64,000 bases of DNA from Saccharospirillum alexandrii_A (GCF_043641555.1 NZ_JBHZRJ010000001.1:930001-994000), one strand, 5' to 3'. Numbered from the stretch's first letter, positions 18,001 to 26,329 are shown. The notes: generated from the letters alone by a model not told the origin. Translations and numbers: made by a program.

Positions 18001-18942
18001 TTGACCGCGTTTTGCGCCCAAATAAGCCGGGATGTTGCCGAGCCCTTACCGGGGACGGGTGGGCACCCGGGCGCCAATCTGTTGTTGAGCTGGCCCTTTA
18101 GTCGCTGGTCGAAAACCTTTAATCAGGCAAAGGACATGACCGCCGATGAAATGGGCGCCATAGCAGCTTTGGCTAAGGCCGGCCGGCGTCTGAACCTGAT
18201 TGACCGGAAGGCTCAGCCACGGACAGCACATCGCGCCTATTTGATGCCGGAGTCGCGTGCCTTTGATGTACCGCGGACTGAGCTGGTTGCTTTTTTATCG
18301 GCATTGGAAGCAGGGCAGTCGCTGGCTGACTGGGAAGTCTCAGACATACCCAACTCAGTGGTGCTGTGCTGCACTCATGGTAAAAAAGACCGATGCTGCG
18401 CCAAGTTCGGCAATGCGAGCTACAAGGCGCTCACGGCTGCAGCAGAGGCACGGCCGGAGACTGTCGAAATCTGGCAGAGCACACATTTGGGTGGTTGCCG
18501 GCTAGCGACATCGATTCTGGTGTTTCCGCAGGCCCGAAAATACGGTCGTGTTGATGCTGACATGGCCGACGCCTTTCTGGATGCGGAGAGGAATGATCGT
18601 CCCTTTTTACCGTGCTACCGGGGGGACCGCTTATTGTCGCCGGAACAGCAGGTCGCTGAAGTGGCGATTCGAGAGCATCTTGCGCAGCAGTCTATCTGGC
18701 CGGATAGGCTGGAGCCAGAGAGTGATACCGACCTTGACGGAGGCCGCAAGACAATCACGCTGCGCTGGCGATCCGGCTCGGAGTGCGGTCAGTTAAGTGT
18801 GCTGCTGGCACCCGAGACGGTTCAGCGCTTTGGAACCTGCACCGCCATGGACGATGGCGAAGAACCTGTTGCTCACAACACCTGGCAGGTTGTGTCTGTA
18901 TTTTCGCAAGACAGCCTGATTGCTCTCGCTTCACAACCTTAA
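18001..18942 (+). CDS. Sucrase/ferredoxin-like (thioredoxin-fold [2Fe-2S]) protein, possible siderophore reductase
   Basis: This is a cytoplasmic thioredoxin-fold ferredoxin of the Suc/Fer-like family (COG4759), 313 aa. CTHGKKDRCCAKFG near residue 124 supplies the first cysteines, STHLGGCRLATSILVFPQA supplies the conserved HxGG region, and ARKYGRVD follows. The start is TTG, supported by ACAGGAG six bases upstream. Its place between the permeases and the binding protein suggests that it reduces the incoming ferric complex to release iron; this is inference from context. In relatives I recall, the HLGG segment is followed by His, but here it is Cys. Confidence 0.75.
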   Translation: MTAFCAQISRDVAEPLPGTGGHPGANLLLSWPFSRWSKTFNQAKDMTADEMGAIAALAKAGRRLNLIDRKAQPRTAHRAYLMPESRAFDVPRTELVAFLSALEAGQSLADWEVSDIPNSVVLCCTHGKKDRCCAKFGNASYKALTAAAEARPETVEIWQSTHLGGCRLATSILVFPQARKYGRVDADMADAFLDAERNDRPFLPCYRGDRLLSPEQQVAEVAIREHLAQQSIWPDRLEPESDTDLDGGRKTITLRWRSGSECGQLSVLLAPETVQRFGTCTAMDDGEEPVAHNTWQVVSVFSQDSLIALASQP

Positions 18943-18971
18943 TTCATCCTTCCACTGCACAGGGAATTACC

Positions 18972-19907
18972 ATGCCGATTAAACTGGCTCTAATGGCCGT
19001 TATTCTGTTTTCCAGTACCGCTGTCTGGGCTTTCCCGGAATCCTTTGACCATAAATATGGGACCACCACCCTGACCGAAGCGCCAGAGCGCATTGTCTCA
19101 ATCGGTTACAGCGACCACGATGATCTGCTGGCACTGGGCCAAAAACCTCTGGCCGTGCGCGACTGGTACGGCGATATGGACAAAGCCACCTGGCCCTGGG
19201 CGGCCGACCTGTGGGGAAGCACTGATCCGGTGGTGTTGCCTTTTGGTGAGTTGGATATGGAAACCATTGCTGCCCTGGAGCCGGATTTGATCGTCGGCTT
19301 GTCGTCGGGTATCAGTGCCGAGCACTATCAGCAGCTCAGTTTAATTGCACCAACACTGCCACAGTCGGGCGACTATATTGAATGGGGCATGCCCTGGCAT
19401 GAGCGGACGCTGTGGATCGGTCGGGCAGTGGGCAGGTTGCCGGAAGCCGAAGCCATGGTAGAGGACGTTGAGCAGCGGTTTGAGTCAGTGACTGAACAAC
19501 ATCCGGAACTTGGGGGCATGCAAGCTGCCATCGCTTATTACTGGGAAGGCCAGTTGGGCGTATACAGTGACAACGATTTGCGCGGTGTTTTTCTGGAACG
19601 ACTGGGGCTTAACATTCCTGAGGCCATCAATGACCTGGCGGGTGATCGATTCTACAGTGAGCTGAGCCTTGAAGAGCTTTCCCTGCTGAATGTTGATGCC
19701 CTCATCTGGCTGTCGACCGGTGACGCTCAGGCCGATGCAGACAAAGTACCCGGCCGGGAGCTGATGCCGTTTCATCAACAGGGCCGCGAAATTTATGTCG
19801 ATAAAGAGTTGGGCGGTGCCTTTTCATTCATGTCGCCGCTGAGCATTCATTTTATTTTTGATGAGCTGGTGCCACAGATTGTTCAGGTTGTGGACACTCA
19901 ACGCTGA
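18972..19907 (+). CDS. Periplasmic iron-siderophore binding protein (FecB/FepB type)
   Basis: This is the solute-binding protein for the ABC transporter at 14986-17955. A signal peptide (LALMAVILFSSTAVWAF) is followed by the class III binding-protein fold with PERIVSIGYSDHDDLLALGQKPLAV at the front and IAALEPDLIVGLSSG about 45 residues later. Length is 311 aa from the ATG at 18972, which is preceded by AGGGAATTACC; the frame is open further upstream but that part overlaps the previous gene and lacks a signal sequence. It is probably the last gene of the operon; a GC-rich stem without a T-run follows at about 19950-19980. Confidence 0.88.
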   Translation: MPIKLALMAVILFSSTAVWAFPESFDHKYGTTTLTEAPERIVSIGYSDHDDLLALGQKPLAVRDWYGDMDKATWPWAADLWGSTDPVVLPFGELDMETIAALEPDLIVGLSSGISAEHYQQLSLIAPTLPQSGDYIEWGMPWHERTLWIGRAVGRLPEAEAMVEDVEQRFESVTEQHPELGGMQAAIAYYWEGQLGVYSDNDLRGVFLERLGLNIPEAINDLAGDRFYSELSLEELSLLNVDALIWLSTGDAQADADKVPGRELMPFHQQGREIYVDKELGGAFSFMSPLSIHFIFDELVPQIVQVVDTQR

Positions 19908-20071
19908 ATTGTTGAACCGAATTAAGCGCATCGATTGCGGTCATTCAGCGGGCCCTGAATTACTGATGAAGGGCCGCACCGTTCTAGCTACAGTTCACAG
20001 CAATTAGCCTGTCCGGCACTTTACACTCTGTTAGAGGCATGTCTTCAACCTGTAGGTGCAGTTACTGTGTA

Positions 20072-21121
20072 TCAGGACCGGCGCCGGTAAAGCAGATAAA
20101 TAAAGAAAGGCGCGCCAACGCCCGATACAAATATGCCGGCCGGTAAATCCTGTGGTAAGAATGCAACCCGGCCTAGCAGGTCTGCCAATAAAACCAAACA
20201 GGCTCCGGTAAGTCCGGCCCCCAGAATCAGGCCGGTGCTGGTCTGGCCGGTATAACGTCGCGCCAGGTGCGGTGCCATCAGGCCGACAAAGGCCATGCCG
20301 CCGGCAAAGGCAACGGCGGAGCCGGCCAGACCTACACTGCACGCTAGTAACAGGAACCGATACCTGCCCACAGCCAGCCCCAGCCCACGGGATTGTTCGT
20401 CATTCATGCCCAACAGCGTTAGAGCTCGTGCTGCCAGCATCGCGACCGGTATCAGGGTGATCGTCCAGGGCAGCAGGCGTGCAACATCCTGCCATTGTGC
20501 TCCATAAACCGTACCGGTCAGCCAAATGTAAGCTTGTACCGTGGTGCTTAGTGGGCTCATTACCAGTACCAGAGTGGCAACGGCTTTTAGTGCGGCCGCC
20601 AGTGCAATGCCCACCAATACCAGCCGAATCGGAGCAACGGCTGTCGTGCTGCCGGGCTTCCAGGCCAGGCCGTAGATGACGGTGGCGGTTAGCGCGGCAG
20701 AGGCAATGGCCACAGGTGGCAACCAGGTCAGGCTGACAGTGCCGGCCAGCCACGCCAGGAACAGCACAGCGCCCAGGGCGGCGCCGTCGCTGATGCCGAT
20801 GATGTCCGGAGAGGCCAGGGGGTTGCGCACAATCTGTTGTAATAGCGCGCCGGAAACGCCCAGGCCGGCACCCACCAACAGCGCCAACAATCCCCTTGGC
20901 AGGCGCAACGTCTGTATGACGAATTGATGCTCGCTGGTGTCGGGTGATAGCAGGGTGTTAATAACGTCCATCGGTGGAATGCGGGTGCTGCCCAGGCAGA
21001 GATAGAACAGCAACAAGCTCAGTGTTAACCCCAGCAAAACCAGGCAACGCCTTAAGGTCTGGCGATGAATGGCCAGTGCCAGGGCTTCCGAGGTTGAACG
21101 AAACAGGTAGTGAGAGGTCAT
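20072..21121 (-). CDS. Iron-siderophore ABC transporter permease (FecCD family), cluster 2
   Basis: This is a 349-aa FecCD-family permease and the last gene of a three-gene operon on the minus strand. LRLPRGLLALLVGAGLGVSGALLQQIVRNPLASPDIIG and the ATPase-contact segment AFVGLMAPHLARR are present. The C-terminus GVGAPFFIYLLYRRR is typical. It overlaps its partner permease by four bases. No ATPase gene follows, because the next gene on that side is convergent, so the transporter must borrow an ATPase from elsewhere. Confidence 0.9.
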   Translation of the reverse strand: MTSHYLFRSTSEALALAIHRQTLRRCLVLLGLTLSLLLFYLCLGSTRIPPMDVINTLLSPDTSEHQFVIQTLRLPRGLLALLVGAGLGVSGALLQQIVRNPLASPDIIGISDGAALGAVLFLAWLAGTVSLTWLPPVAIASAALTATVIYGLAWKPGSTTAVAPIRLVLVGIALAAALKAVATLVLVMSPLSTTVQAYIWLTGTVYGAQWQDVARLLPWTITLIPVAMLAARALTLLGMNDEQSRGLGLAVGRYRFLLLACSVGLAGSAVAFAGGMAFVGLMAPHLARRYTGQTSTGLILGAGLTGACLVLLADLLGRVAFLPQDLPAGIFVSGVGAPFFIYLLYRRRS

Positions 21122-22122
21122 AATGTCGGGCTGCGTTTACGGGCGATGGCAATAAAGACAGGTGTGCCGACCAGCGCCGTCAGAGCGCCGACTGGCACTT
21201 CCTGGGGCGGCACGATAAAGCGCGACAGGGTGTCAGCGCCCAGTAGCAAGCTGGCCCCCAGCATGGCCGCTGACGGGAGCACCCAGCGATGATCACGGCC
21301 GAACAGGCCGCGCGCCAGATGCGGAATGATCAGTCCGATAAAGCCGATCATGCCTGCCAGTGCAACGGCACCGCCGGCCAGTAAAATGATGACCACACCG
21401 AGCGCCAGCCGGGTGATCACCACGCGTTGGCCGAGGCTGCGGGCGACGTCGTCATCCAGCATCATCAGGTTGATCTGACGCACAAGTATGACGGTACCCA
21501 TAATCGCGATGCCGTAAAAAGGGAGAAAGGGCAGCACGCTGCTGAGTGGTTTGCCGGCGACTGAACCACCGAGCCAATACAGAATGCCTTCCAGGCTTTC
21601 CCGGTTAAGAATCAGCAGGCCCTGGGTAAAAGCGAGAAACAAAGCAGTAATAGCTGCGCCTGCCAGCACAATGCTAACCGGTGACCGTGAGGCACTGCCG
21701 GTCATGCCCAGGCTGTAGACGAGAATCCCGGCAACGGCGGCGCCAAAGAAGGCGATGTAGATGTAATCTTGCAGGCGGGTCAGCGAAAAAAAGGTAAACG
21801 CCAGTGCCACAAAGAATAGCGCGCCGGCGTTAATGCCCAGCAGGCTGGGTGAGGCCAGGCCATTGCGGGTCATCGCCTGCATCAGGGTGCCGGCAATGGC
21901 CAGGCTGCTGCCAACCAGAGCCGCCAGAACGGCCCGGTTCAGGCGGTTGGCACGCACAATAATGTGTTCGATCTGGCTGGCATCGTAGTTGAACAGAGCG
22001 TTGATGACCGTGGCAAACGACATGGGCGTTTGCCCCAGGGCGATGCTGGCCAGGGTGGTTGCCAGTAACAGCGCCAGGCACAGGGTCAGACCCAGTGCCT
22101 TGACCGGCAGTGTCGACAGCAC
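21118..22122 (-). CDS. Iron-siderophore ABC transporter permease (FecCD family), partner in cluster 2
   Basis: This is a 334-aa FecCD-family permease with NRLNRAVLAALVGSSLAIAGTLMQAMTRNGLASPSLLG and the contact loop GMIGFIGLIIPHLARGL. It ends just before its partner permease with a four-base overlap and starts 15 bases after the binding-protein gene. The N-terminal region PMSFATVINALFNYDASQIEHIIV is close in style to the first permease of the 15840 operon, so the two clusters look like diverged duplicates. Confidence 0.9.
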   Translation of the reverse strand: MLSTLPVKALGLTLCLALLLATTLASIALGQTPMSFATVINALFNYDASQIEHIIVRANRLNRAVLAALVGSSLAIAGTLMQAMTRNGLASPSLLGINAGALFFVALAFTFFSLTRLQDYIYIAFFGAAVAGILVYSLGMTGSASRSPVSIVLAGAAITALFLAFTQGLLILNRESLEGILYWLGGSVAGKPLSSVLPFLPFYGIAIMGTVILVRQINLMMLDDDVARSLGQRVVITRLALGVVIILLAGGAVALAGMIGFIGLIIPHLARGLFGRDHRWVLPSAAMLGASLLLGADTLSRFIVPPQEVPVGALTALVGTPVFIAIARKRSPTL

Positions 22123-22137
22123 GGCGATTCCTCTGGG

Positions 22138-23061
22138 TTAGTCGAGACCGTAATGGTCAAACACGCTGTCGACCATGCGTTCGGCTGCAATGGGGCCGCC
22201 GCCCATGTTCCAGTCGACTTCATTGACGCGGTAGACCTGGTCATTTTGCACCGCGGTCAGGGTGTTCCACAGGGGGTGTGAGGTCCAGCTGGTGAAGTTC
22301 TCCATCACCGTCGGGTCGGTTTCTGTCATGAACATAAAGAACACATCGGCGTTCATGCTGGGAATGCTTTCCTTGGACGTCAGCTTCACGCCCCAGATGT
22401 CTTGCTGATGGCCAGCGGGGCGTTCAAACCCGAGTTCGTTCAGAATGTTCCCGGCGAAGCTGGAGTAGTAAATGCGGGCATGGTCGTTGCGAAAGTTCAA
22501 CAGTGCTACTTCCTGTGGCCAGGCTACGTCAGACTCGGACACTTGAGATTGAAACGACTGAATGCGCGCATCCCACTGGTCATGCCACTCGGCAGCTGCG
22601 TCGGTTTTACCGGTTGCCTGAGCGACCAGATCGAGCGTTTCCTTGAACTGAAACACCGTCTCGTGCATCACGGTCGGTGCAATCTGGGCTAACTGGTCGT
22701 AGATTTTTTCATGGCGCATTTTGGCGCCGACGATGACATCCGGGTTCAGGGCAGCAATGGCTTCCAGATTGGGCTGGGTTTCAAGGCCAACATGGGCTAC
22801 GCCGGCCAGGTCTTCGCGCAGGTAGTGGTACATCGGTTGCTCAACCCAGGAATCGACTACACCCACAGGCGTAATGCCCAGAGCCACCGCTGCGTCGGTG
22901 GCACCCTGGTAGAGTGTGACCACCCGTTGCGCCGGAGCGTCCAGTTCAGCGGTGCCCATGGCATGAGGAATACTGATGGATTCTGCCCGCGCGAAAGACA
23001 GCGATGCCGCCAATATCAGGCCGAGCAGTTTGGTTGAGGTAAGACGATGAGCCACGGACAA
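22138..23061 (-). CDS. Periplasmic iron-siderophore binding protein, cluster 2
   Basis: This is a class III periplasmic binding protein of 307 aa. A signal peptide (TKLLGLILAASLSFARA) is followed by PAQRVVTLYQGATDAAVALGITPVGVVD and AIAALNPDVIVGAKMRHEKIYDQLAQIAPTV, both typical of FecB/FhuD/YfiY-type proteins. It is the first gene of a three-gene operon with two permeases. A Shine-Dalgarno AGGAG is visible upstream. Two AT-rich dyads in the 23083-23210 region, one of them a near-perfect Fur box, indicate iron repression. Confidence 0.9.
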   Translation of the reverse strand: MSVAHRLTSTKLLGLILAASLSFARAESISIPHAMGTAELDAPAQRVVTLYQGATDAAVALGITPVGVVDSWVEQPMYHYLREDLAGVAHVGLETQPNLEAIAALNPDVIVGAKMRHEKIYDQLAQIAPTVMHETVFQFKETLDLVAQATGKTDAAAEWHDQWDARIQSFQSQVSESDVAWPQEVALLNFRNDHARIYYSSFAGNILNELGFERPAGHQQDIWGVKLTSKESIPSMNADVFFMFMTETDPTVMENFTSWTSHPLWNTLTAVQNDQVYRVNEVDWNMGGGPIAAERMVDSVFDHYGLD

Positions 23062-23191
23062 CTCCTGAGATAGGTTAGGGGTTGCTGATAGTATTGATAG
23101 TTGTTCTTATTATCAACCGCATCCACTGGAGCGTCAGAAAGAAAAAGCAGTTATTCAGGGATGTGATGGAATTATCAAATTATAGTTTGCA

Positions 23192-23210
23192 AATGATAAC
23201 TATTATCATT
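23192..23210. promoter_or_regulatory. Fur box upstream of the cluster 2 operon and candidate small RNA
   Basis: TGATAAC-T-ATTATCA at 23194-23208 matches the 7-1-7 Fur consensus TGATAATNATTATCA at all but one position. A longer AT dyad (TTGATA facing TATCAA) at about 23093-23116 may be a second operator for the minus-strand operon. Confidence 0.75.
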
Positions 23211-23221
23211 AAAGTGGTTTT

Positions 23222-23417
23222 CGAAGGTCGATTCAGCGTTGGGCCCCGGGGAAGGAGCACGGTCCCGAACCAGGGTAAAAGGAAGTCGACTCGTTAACGC
23301 CTTTGTCCACCCTCTGTCGCAAAGGCGTTGGCTGAGTGCCAACAAGGTTGTTGAACACGCTGAATGGTTTCCAGCCGGGATTTTTCCCCTCCAATGTTAA
23401 ATCCCGGCTGGTTTTTT
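23222..23417 (+). ncRNA. Candidate Fur-regulated small RNA
   Basis: A promoter-like TTGCAA (23187), 17 bases, TAAAGT (23210) overlaps the Fur box and would start RNA near 23222. Downstream come a 10-bp perfect hairpin (AACGCCTTTG at 23296 with CAAAGGCGTT at 23320), a short TTGGC/GCCAA hairpin, a single-stranded stretch at about 23341-23370, and a textbook terminator. No coding frame with a ribosome site is seen inside. The layout is that of an iron-responsive regulatory RNA such as RyhB or PrrF, but no sequence match is claimed. It could instead be the leader of the small ORF at 23457. Confidence 0.45.
23371..23417 (+). terminator. Strong Rho-independent terminator
   Basis: A 13-bp perfect stem, CCAGCCGGGATTT at 23371-23383 and AAATCCCGGCTGG at 23399-23411, is followed by six T. 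It ends the transcript that starts at the Fur-controlled promoter. Confidence 0.85.
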
Positions 23418-23456
23418 AGGAAAACAACACCCTTCGTACAGGAGCTCGACATCATC

Positions 23457-23561
23457 ATGGAACTGCGCAGCAAACTCTGGGCTCTAACGGTGACCACGCT
23501 GTTGTTCACCCTGGCCCTCTCCTTCAATCCCTCCAGTATGACGATATTTGCCGGGTTATAA
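23457..23561 (+). CDS. Possible 34-residue single-span membrane peptide
   Basis: The frame codes for MELRSKLWALTVTT followed by a hydrophobic stretch and ends in TIFAGL. The helix at about residues 8-24 could span a membrane. AGGAG lies 11 bases before the ATG, a long spacing. It follows a strong terminator by 40 bases, and its stop codon falls inside an 18-bp inverted repeat that flanks palindromic repeat copy 2. I do not recognise it. It may be an iron-regulated small protein expressed by read-through, or chance. Confidence 0.3.
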   Translation: MELRSKLWALTVTTLLFTLALSFNPSSMTIFAGL

Positions 23562-23757
23562 CTCAAGAATTGGAATTGGCACTTATCTGAGTGTCGGGTA
23601 CCGGGTAACCCTATCTGGGGTAGTCCGCAGCATGGATGCTGCGGTCTAGGCCCCATGGATGGGTCCACGCCGACCCCAGATAGGGTTACCCGGTGCCTGA
23701 TACGGACTCCAGTTACTGAAGCAAACCCGAACTCCGAACCTTGAGTTATAACCCGGC
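23550..23757. repeat. Perfect 18-bp inverted repeat enclosing repeat copy 2
   Basis: GCCGGGTTATAACTCAAG at 23550-23567 is exactly complementary to CTTGAGTTATAACCCGGC at 23740-23757. The 113-bp family A copy 2 lies centrally between them. Confidence 0.85.
23591..23703 (-). repeat. Palindromic repeat family A, copy 2 (113 bp)
   Basis: It has the same architecture as copy 1 but inverted. The inner arms read ACCGGGTAACCCTATCTGGGG on the left and its complement on the right; the core holds the CATCCATGG element and the perfect hairpin CCGCAGCATGGATGCTGCGG. Arm sequence differs from copy 1 at many positions, with changes matched on both arms. Confidence 0.85.
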
Positions 23758-23774
23758 GACTGGGCCTGTTTTCT

Positions 23775-24470
23775 TCAGTTCATAGCTACCAACCGATCCA
23801 GACGTTCAAGGTCATTGATTACTCGCCACTGGCCACCGCCTTCCATGACCCGTTTCTGCCAGGCATTCAGACGATTCTCATAGTCGCGCGGGTCGATGTT
23901 ATCCCGGGTTAACTTGGTGACGTTCAATGCGACGACTTCGATGCCGGCGACATCAATTGGGAAATCGCGCACATGGCCTTCCGGTAAATCCTCTTCCAGA
24001 TCACTGAACACCAGAATGGTTTTTTCATCGGCATCGGTTTCGTTCAGAAAATCAATGGCCTGCAATACGCCCCCGGTAATGTCGGTATGGGCACTGCCGC
24101 GAACCAGTTCTGAGGTAAACGTCTGCACGTGGTGCTGAAACAAACGCTTCTGGTCGTTGGCGGTACTTGGCCGCACGTCAAAGGTGGCCTTGGCGATGAT
24201 GTCCTCTTCGTTAAAGCTGGCGCTGTCGATGCGCGCCAGCGCCAGGGAATCACCGCTGTCGAGCGTTGCCAGCAGGTAGTTCATGATGGTCTCGGCCTTG
24301 TCGAGTTGCTCGGTGTAGGTGCCCGAGGTGTCGATCAGCATATAGACTGCCCGGCTTTTGACCGGGGACTCTCCGCAGCCGGCCAGCAGGCCGGTACTGA
24401 GCAAAGCGGTGATCAGCAGCAGTGTCATGATGTGACGGCTGAGCCTGGCTGAATCGGTAACAAGTTTCAT
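23775..24470 (-). CDS. VWA-domain lipoprotein of unknown role
   Basis: The 231-aa protein has a lipoprotein signal (ALLSTGLLAGC, Cys32) and a von Willebrand A domain. The MIDAS motif begins LIDTSGT at residues 45-51, TDITGG supplies the metal Thr near 149, and VFSDLEED the third element. The domain should bind a divalent metal and a protein partner in the periplasm. The gene overlaps the upstream membrane-protein gene by four bases, so the two probably form one complex. I do not recognise the pair as a named system. Confidence 0.75.
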   Translation of the reverse strand: MKLVTDSARLSRHIMTLLLITALLSTGLLAGCGESPVKSRAVYMLIDTSGTYTEQLDKAETIMNYLLATLDSGDSLALARIDSASFNEEDIIAKATFDVRPSTANDQKRLFQHHVQTFTSELVRGSAHTDITGGVLQAIDFLNETDADEKTILVFSDLEEDLPEGHVRDFPIDVAGIEVVALNVTKLTRDNIDPRDYENRLNAWQKRVMEGGGQWRVINDLERLDRLVAMN

Positions 24471-25996
24471 GGGGTTACCTCCTGCGTGTCGGTGAGGACG
24501 GGTTCAACTTTGGTACTCCGGCTGCGCTTGGTCTTTGCCGTTGTGGCCGGGGCATCGTCCGTATCGTGTTTGGTCTTGGCGGCCACCGTGGTGTCGCTCA
24601 GATCGGGCGCTGTGGAGCGGTGGCGAATCAGTCGTTCAACACCCAATGGCACCATGATGATCAGGTCATAAAGGTGCGCCAGTATTTTGCAGGCATGATT
24701 GGCGAGGTTGCCGACCAAACGCAGTGCAACTGCCACCGTGCGCAATACACCGACAACAATCATTCCAAGCACACTGCGCAGCGAATGAATGAATGACTCC
24801 AGCGGGATGGCCACAAAGGCCAGCGCGAACGGCAGGATAAAACCCATTACCATTTGGCCGATCGACGGAATCCAGCGGAACTGAGCTTCAACCACGCCGA
24901 CACCGGCCAGCGATTGTTGCAGGGCGGCGCGGTCGAGCGCGAGCAGGTCACGCATGTAAGCCAGTGAGGCTTCAATGGTGGCGAGAATGGTCAGTAGGGT
25001 GAGGGTGACCACGATCATGCGCCGGCGCATGCGATCGTCCATGCTGCCGATGACGGGAAACAAGTGGGTGATGCGCAACGACTCAAGCAGGAACAGACCC
25101 ATGGCAATTTCAATCAGAATGATCACCAACGCCGCGATGTCGGACATGCGCAGCGAGCCAATGGTCGCTGTGCCGCCGACCATTTCGGACATCGGCAAGG
25201 CAATCAGTTGAAAGTTAATCAACCCGCCCATAGCTGCGATGATCAGCACCAACCCAGAGATGAAAAACTGGGTTAACGAAGACGACAGCAGTGAGTTGGC
25301 CGCCGCATCTTCGTTGTTGCGAATCGATTCATAACGATCCATCTGCCCATCGATCATACGGGTGCGTTCTTCCAGGCTGTCGAGTGTGGTCTCGACCTTG
25401 CCCATGGTGGTTTTCAGAGTACGCCACTGAGGGTGCATCTTGGCCAGGTGCCCATGACGCTCGAGCGTGGCTTTCTGAAACGCTTTCAGGGTTTCTTCGT
25501 GCGAATCTTCAATCGCATCTTTTATGTTATCGAGAATTTTGTTCAGGGCCGGGTCGGCACTCTTGGGCAGTGCCGAAATGGTATCGACCACATCGGACCA
25601 GGCGGGTGGCAGGGGTGCCGACAACGAACTGGCCTGATAATCAGCCTCGATTTTTTCGATCGCATCGGCCAGGGTGCGGTGCAGGCTGGGGTAGTGCGCC
25701 AGATCCCGCGCGACCAGGGTGCTGACCCGGGTGAATTCGCGTTCAATGGCTTTTTCCGCAGCGGTACGGCCCAGCGCCATCAGCACATCACGATTGCGCT
25801 GGCTGAGCCGGTGCTCCAGTTTCAAGACAGAACGTGACGCCAGACGCAGTGCGGTAAACACCGCGCGGCCGGTGGTGGAAAACAGGTGGTTCGCCTGCTG
25901 GCGCCCGAGATAGAGCACAGTAACGAGTAAAACCAGCCAGATCGCGGCCGAGATGGCGGCGGAATCAGACCAGACAGTGAGCAGTTGTTGAAACAT
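24467..25996 (-). CDS. Polytopic membrane protein of unknown function, partner of the VWA lipoprotein
   Basis: The 509-aa protein has one N-terminal helix (about 14-32), a long charged and helical region (about 35-230) that looks coiled-coil-like, then at least four membrane helices at about 238-262, 285-308, 325-350 and 380-405, with a possible further one near 412-432. The C-terminal tail is basic and Thr/Lys rich (KTKRSRSTK). The gene opens a two-gene operon with the VWA lipoprotein. I do not recognise the family. The layout suggests an envelope complex with a large soluble helical domain. Family A copy 3 lies just upstream. Confidence 0.75.
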   Translation of the reverse strand: MFQQLLTVWSDSAAISAAIWLVLLVTVLYLGRQQANHLFSTTGRAVFTALRLASRSVLKLEHRLSQRNRDVLMALGRTAAEKAIEREFTRVSTLVARDLAHYPSLHRTLADAIEKIEADYQASSLSAPLPPAWSDVVDTISALPKSADPALNKILDNIKDAIEDSHEETLKAFQKATLERHGHLAKMHPQWRTLKTTMGKVETTLDSLEERTRMIDGQMDRYESIRNNEDAAANSLLSSSLTQFFISGLVLIIAAMGGLINFQLIALPMSEMVGGTATIGSLRMSDIAALVIILIEIAMGLFLLESLRITHLFPVIGSMDDRMRRRMIVVTLTLLTILATIEASLAYMRDLLALDRAALQQSLAGVGVVEAQFRWIPSIGQMVMGFILPFALAFVAIPLESFIHSLRSVLGMIVVGVLRTVAVALRLVGNLANHACKILAHLYDLIIMVPLGVERLIRHRSTAPDLSDTTVAAKTKHDTDDAPATTAKTKRSRSTKVEPVLTDTQEVTP

Positions 25997-26075
25997 CGCA
26001 GAACCTCCGTTGAGTTGACAGGAGGGAGTGTCGTTCAGGGCGGTGAAAATTCTGTGAGTTTAGTGGGGATGGTCC

Positions 26076-26188
26076 GCGGCGGGTGCCGGGGGAGCCCTTG
26101 TGGGGTCGGCGTGAACCCGTCCATGGGGCCTAGACCGCAACATCCATGTTGCGGACTTCCCCACAATGGCTCCCCCGACACCCGCCGC
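26076..26188 (+). repeat. Palindromic repeat family A, copy 3 (113 bp)
   Basis: Its arms are GCGGCGGGTGCCGGGGGAGC on the left and the complement on the right with two mismatches. The core reads TCGGCGTGAACCCGTCCATG and is followed by the inner hairpin CCGCAACATCCATGTTGCGG, where a G-to-A change on one side is matched on the other. It lies in the spacer between the divergent membrane-protein and cupin genes. Confidence 0.85.
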
Positions 26189-26329
26189 TCGTTTCGCCGG
26201 CGAACACCGAAGTTTATTAATCATGACAACTCCTGACAGCACGTTGTCAGGAGCCCAGGAGCATACTGGGCACCAAGCTATCGGAAGACGATGGTGACAC
26301 TCGTTTGGATCAACAGAAGGAAATTGATC

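Noticed and set aside
19908..20071. Terminator between the convergent siderophore gene clusters
   Set aside because: A GC-rich stem (GGGCCCT/AGGGCC) exists but has a long loop and no T-run, so I did not list it.
23222..23370. Cobalamin or other metabolite riboswitch in the region before the terminator
   Set aside because: No conserved cobalamin, TPP, FMN, SAM or glycine core motif could be matched by eye, so a small RNA is the better reading.
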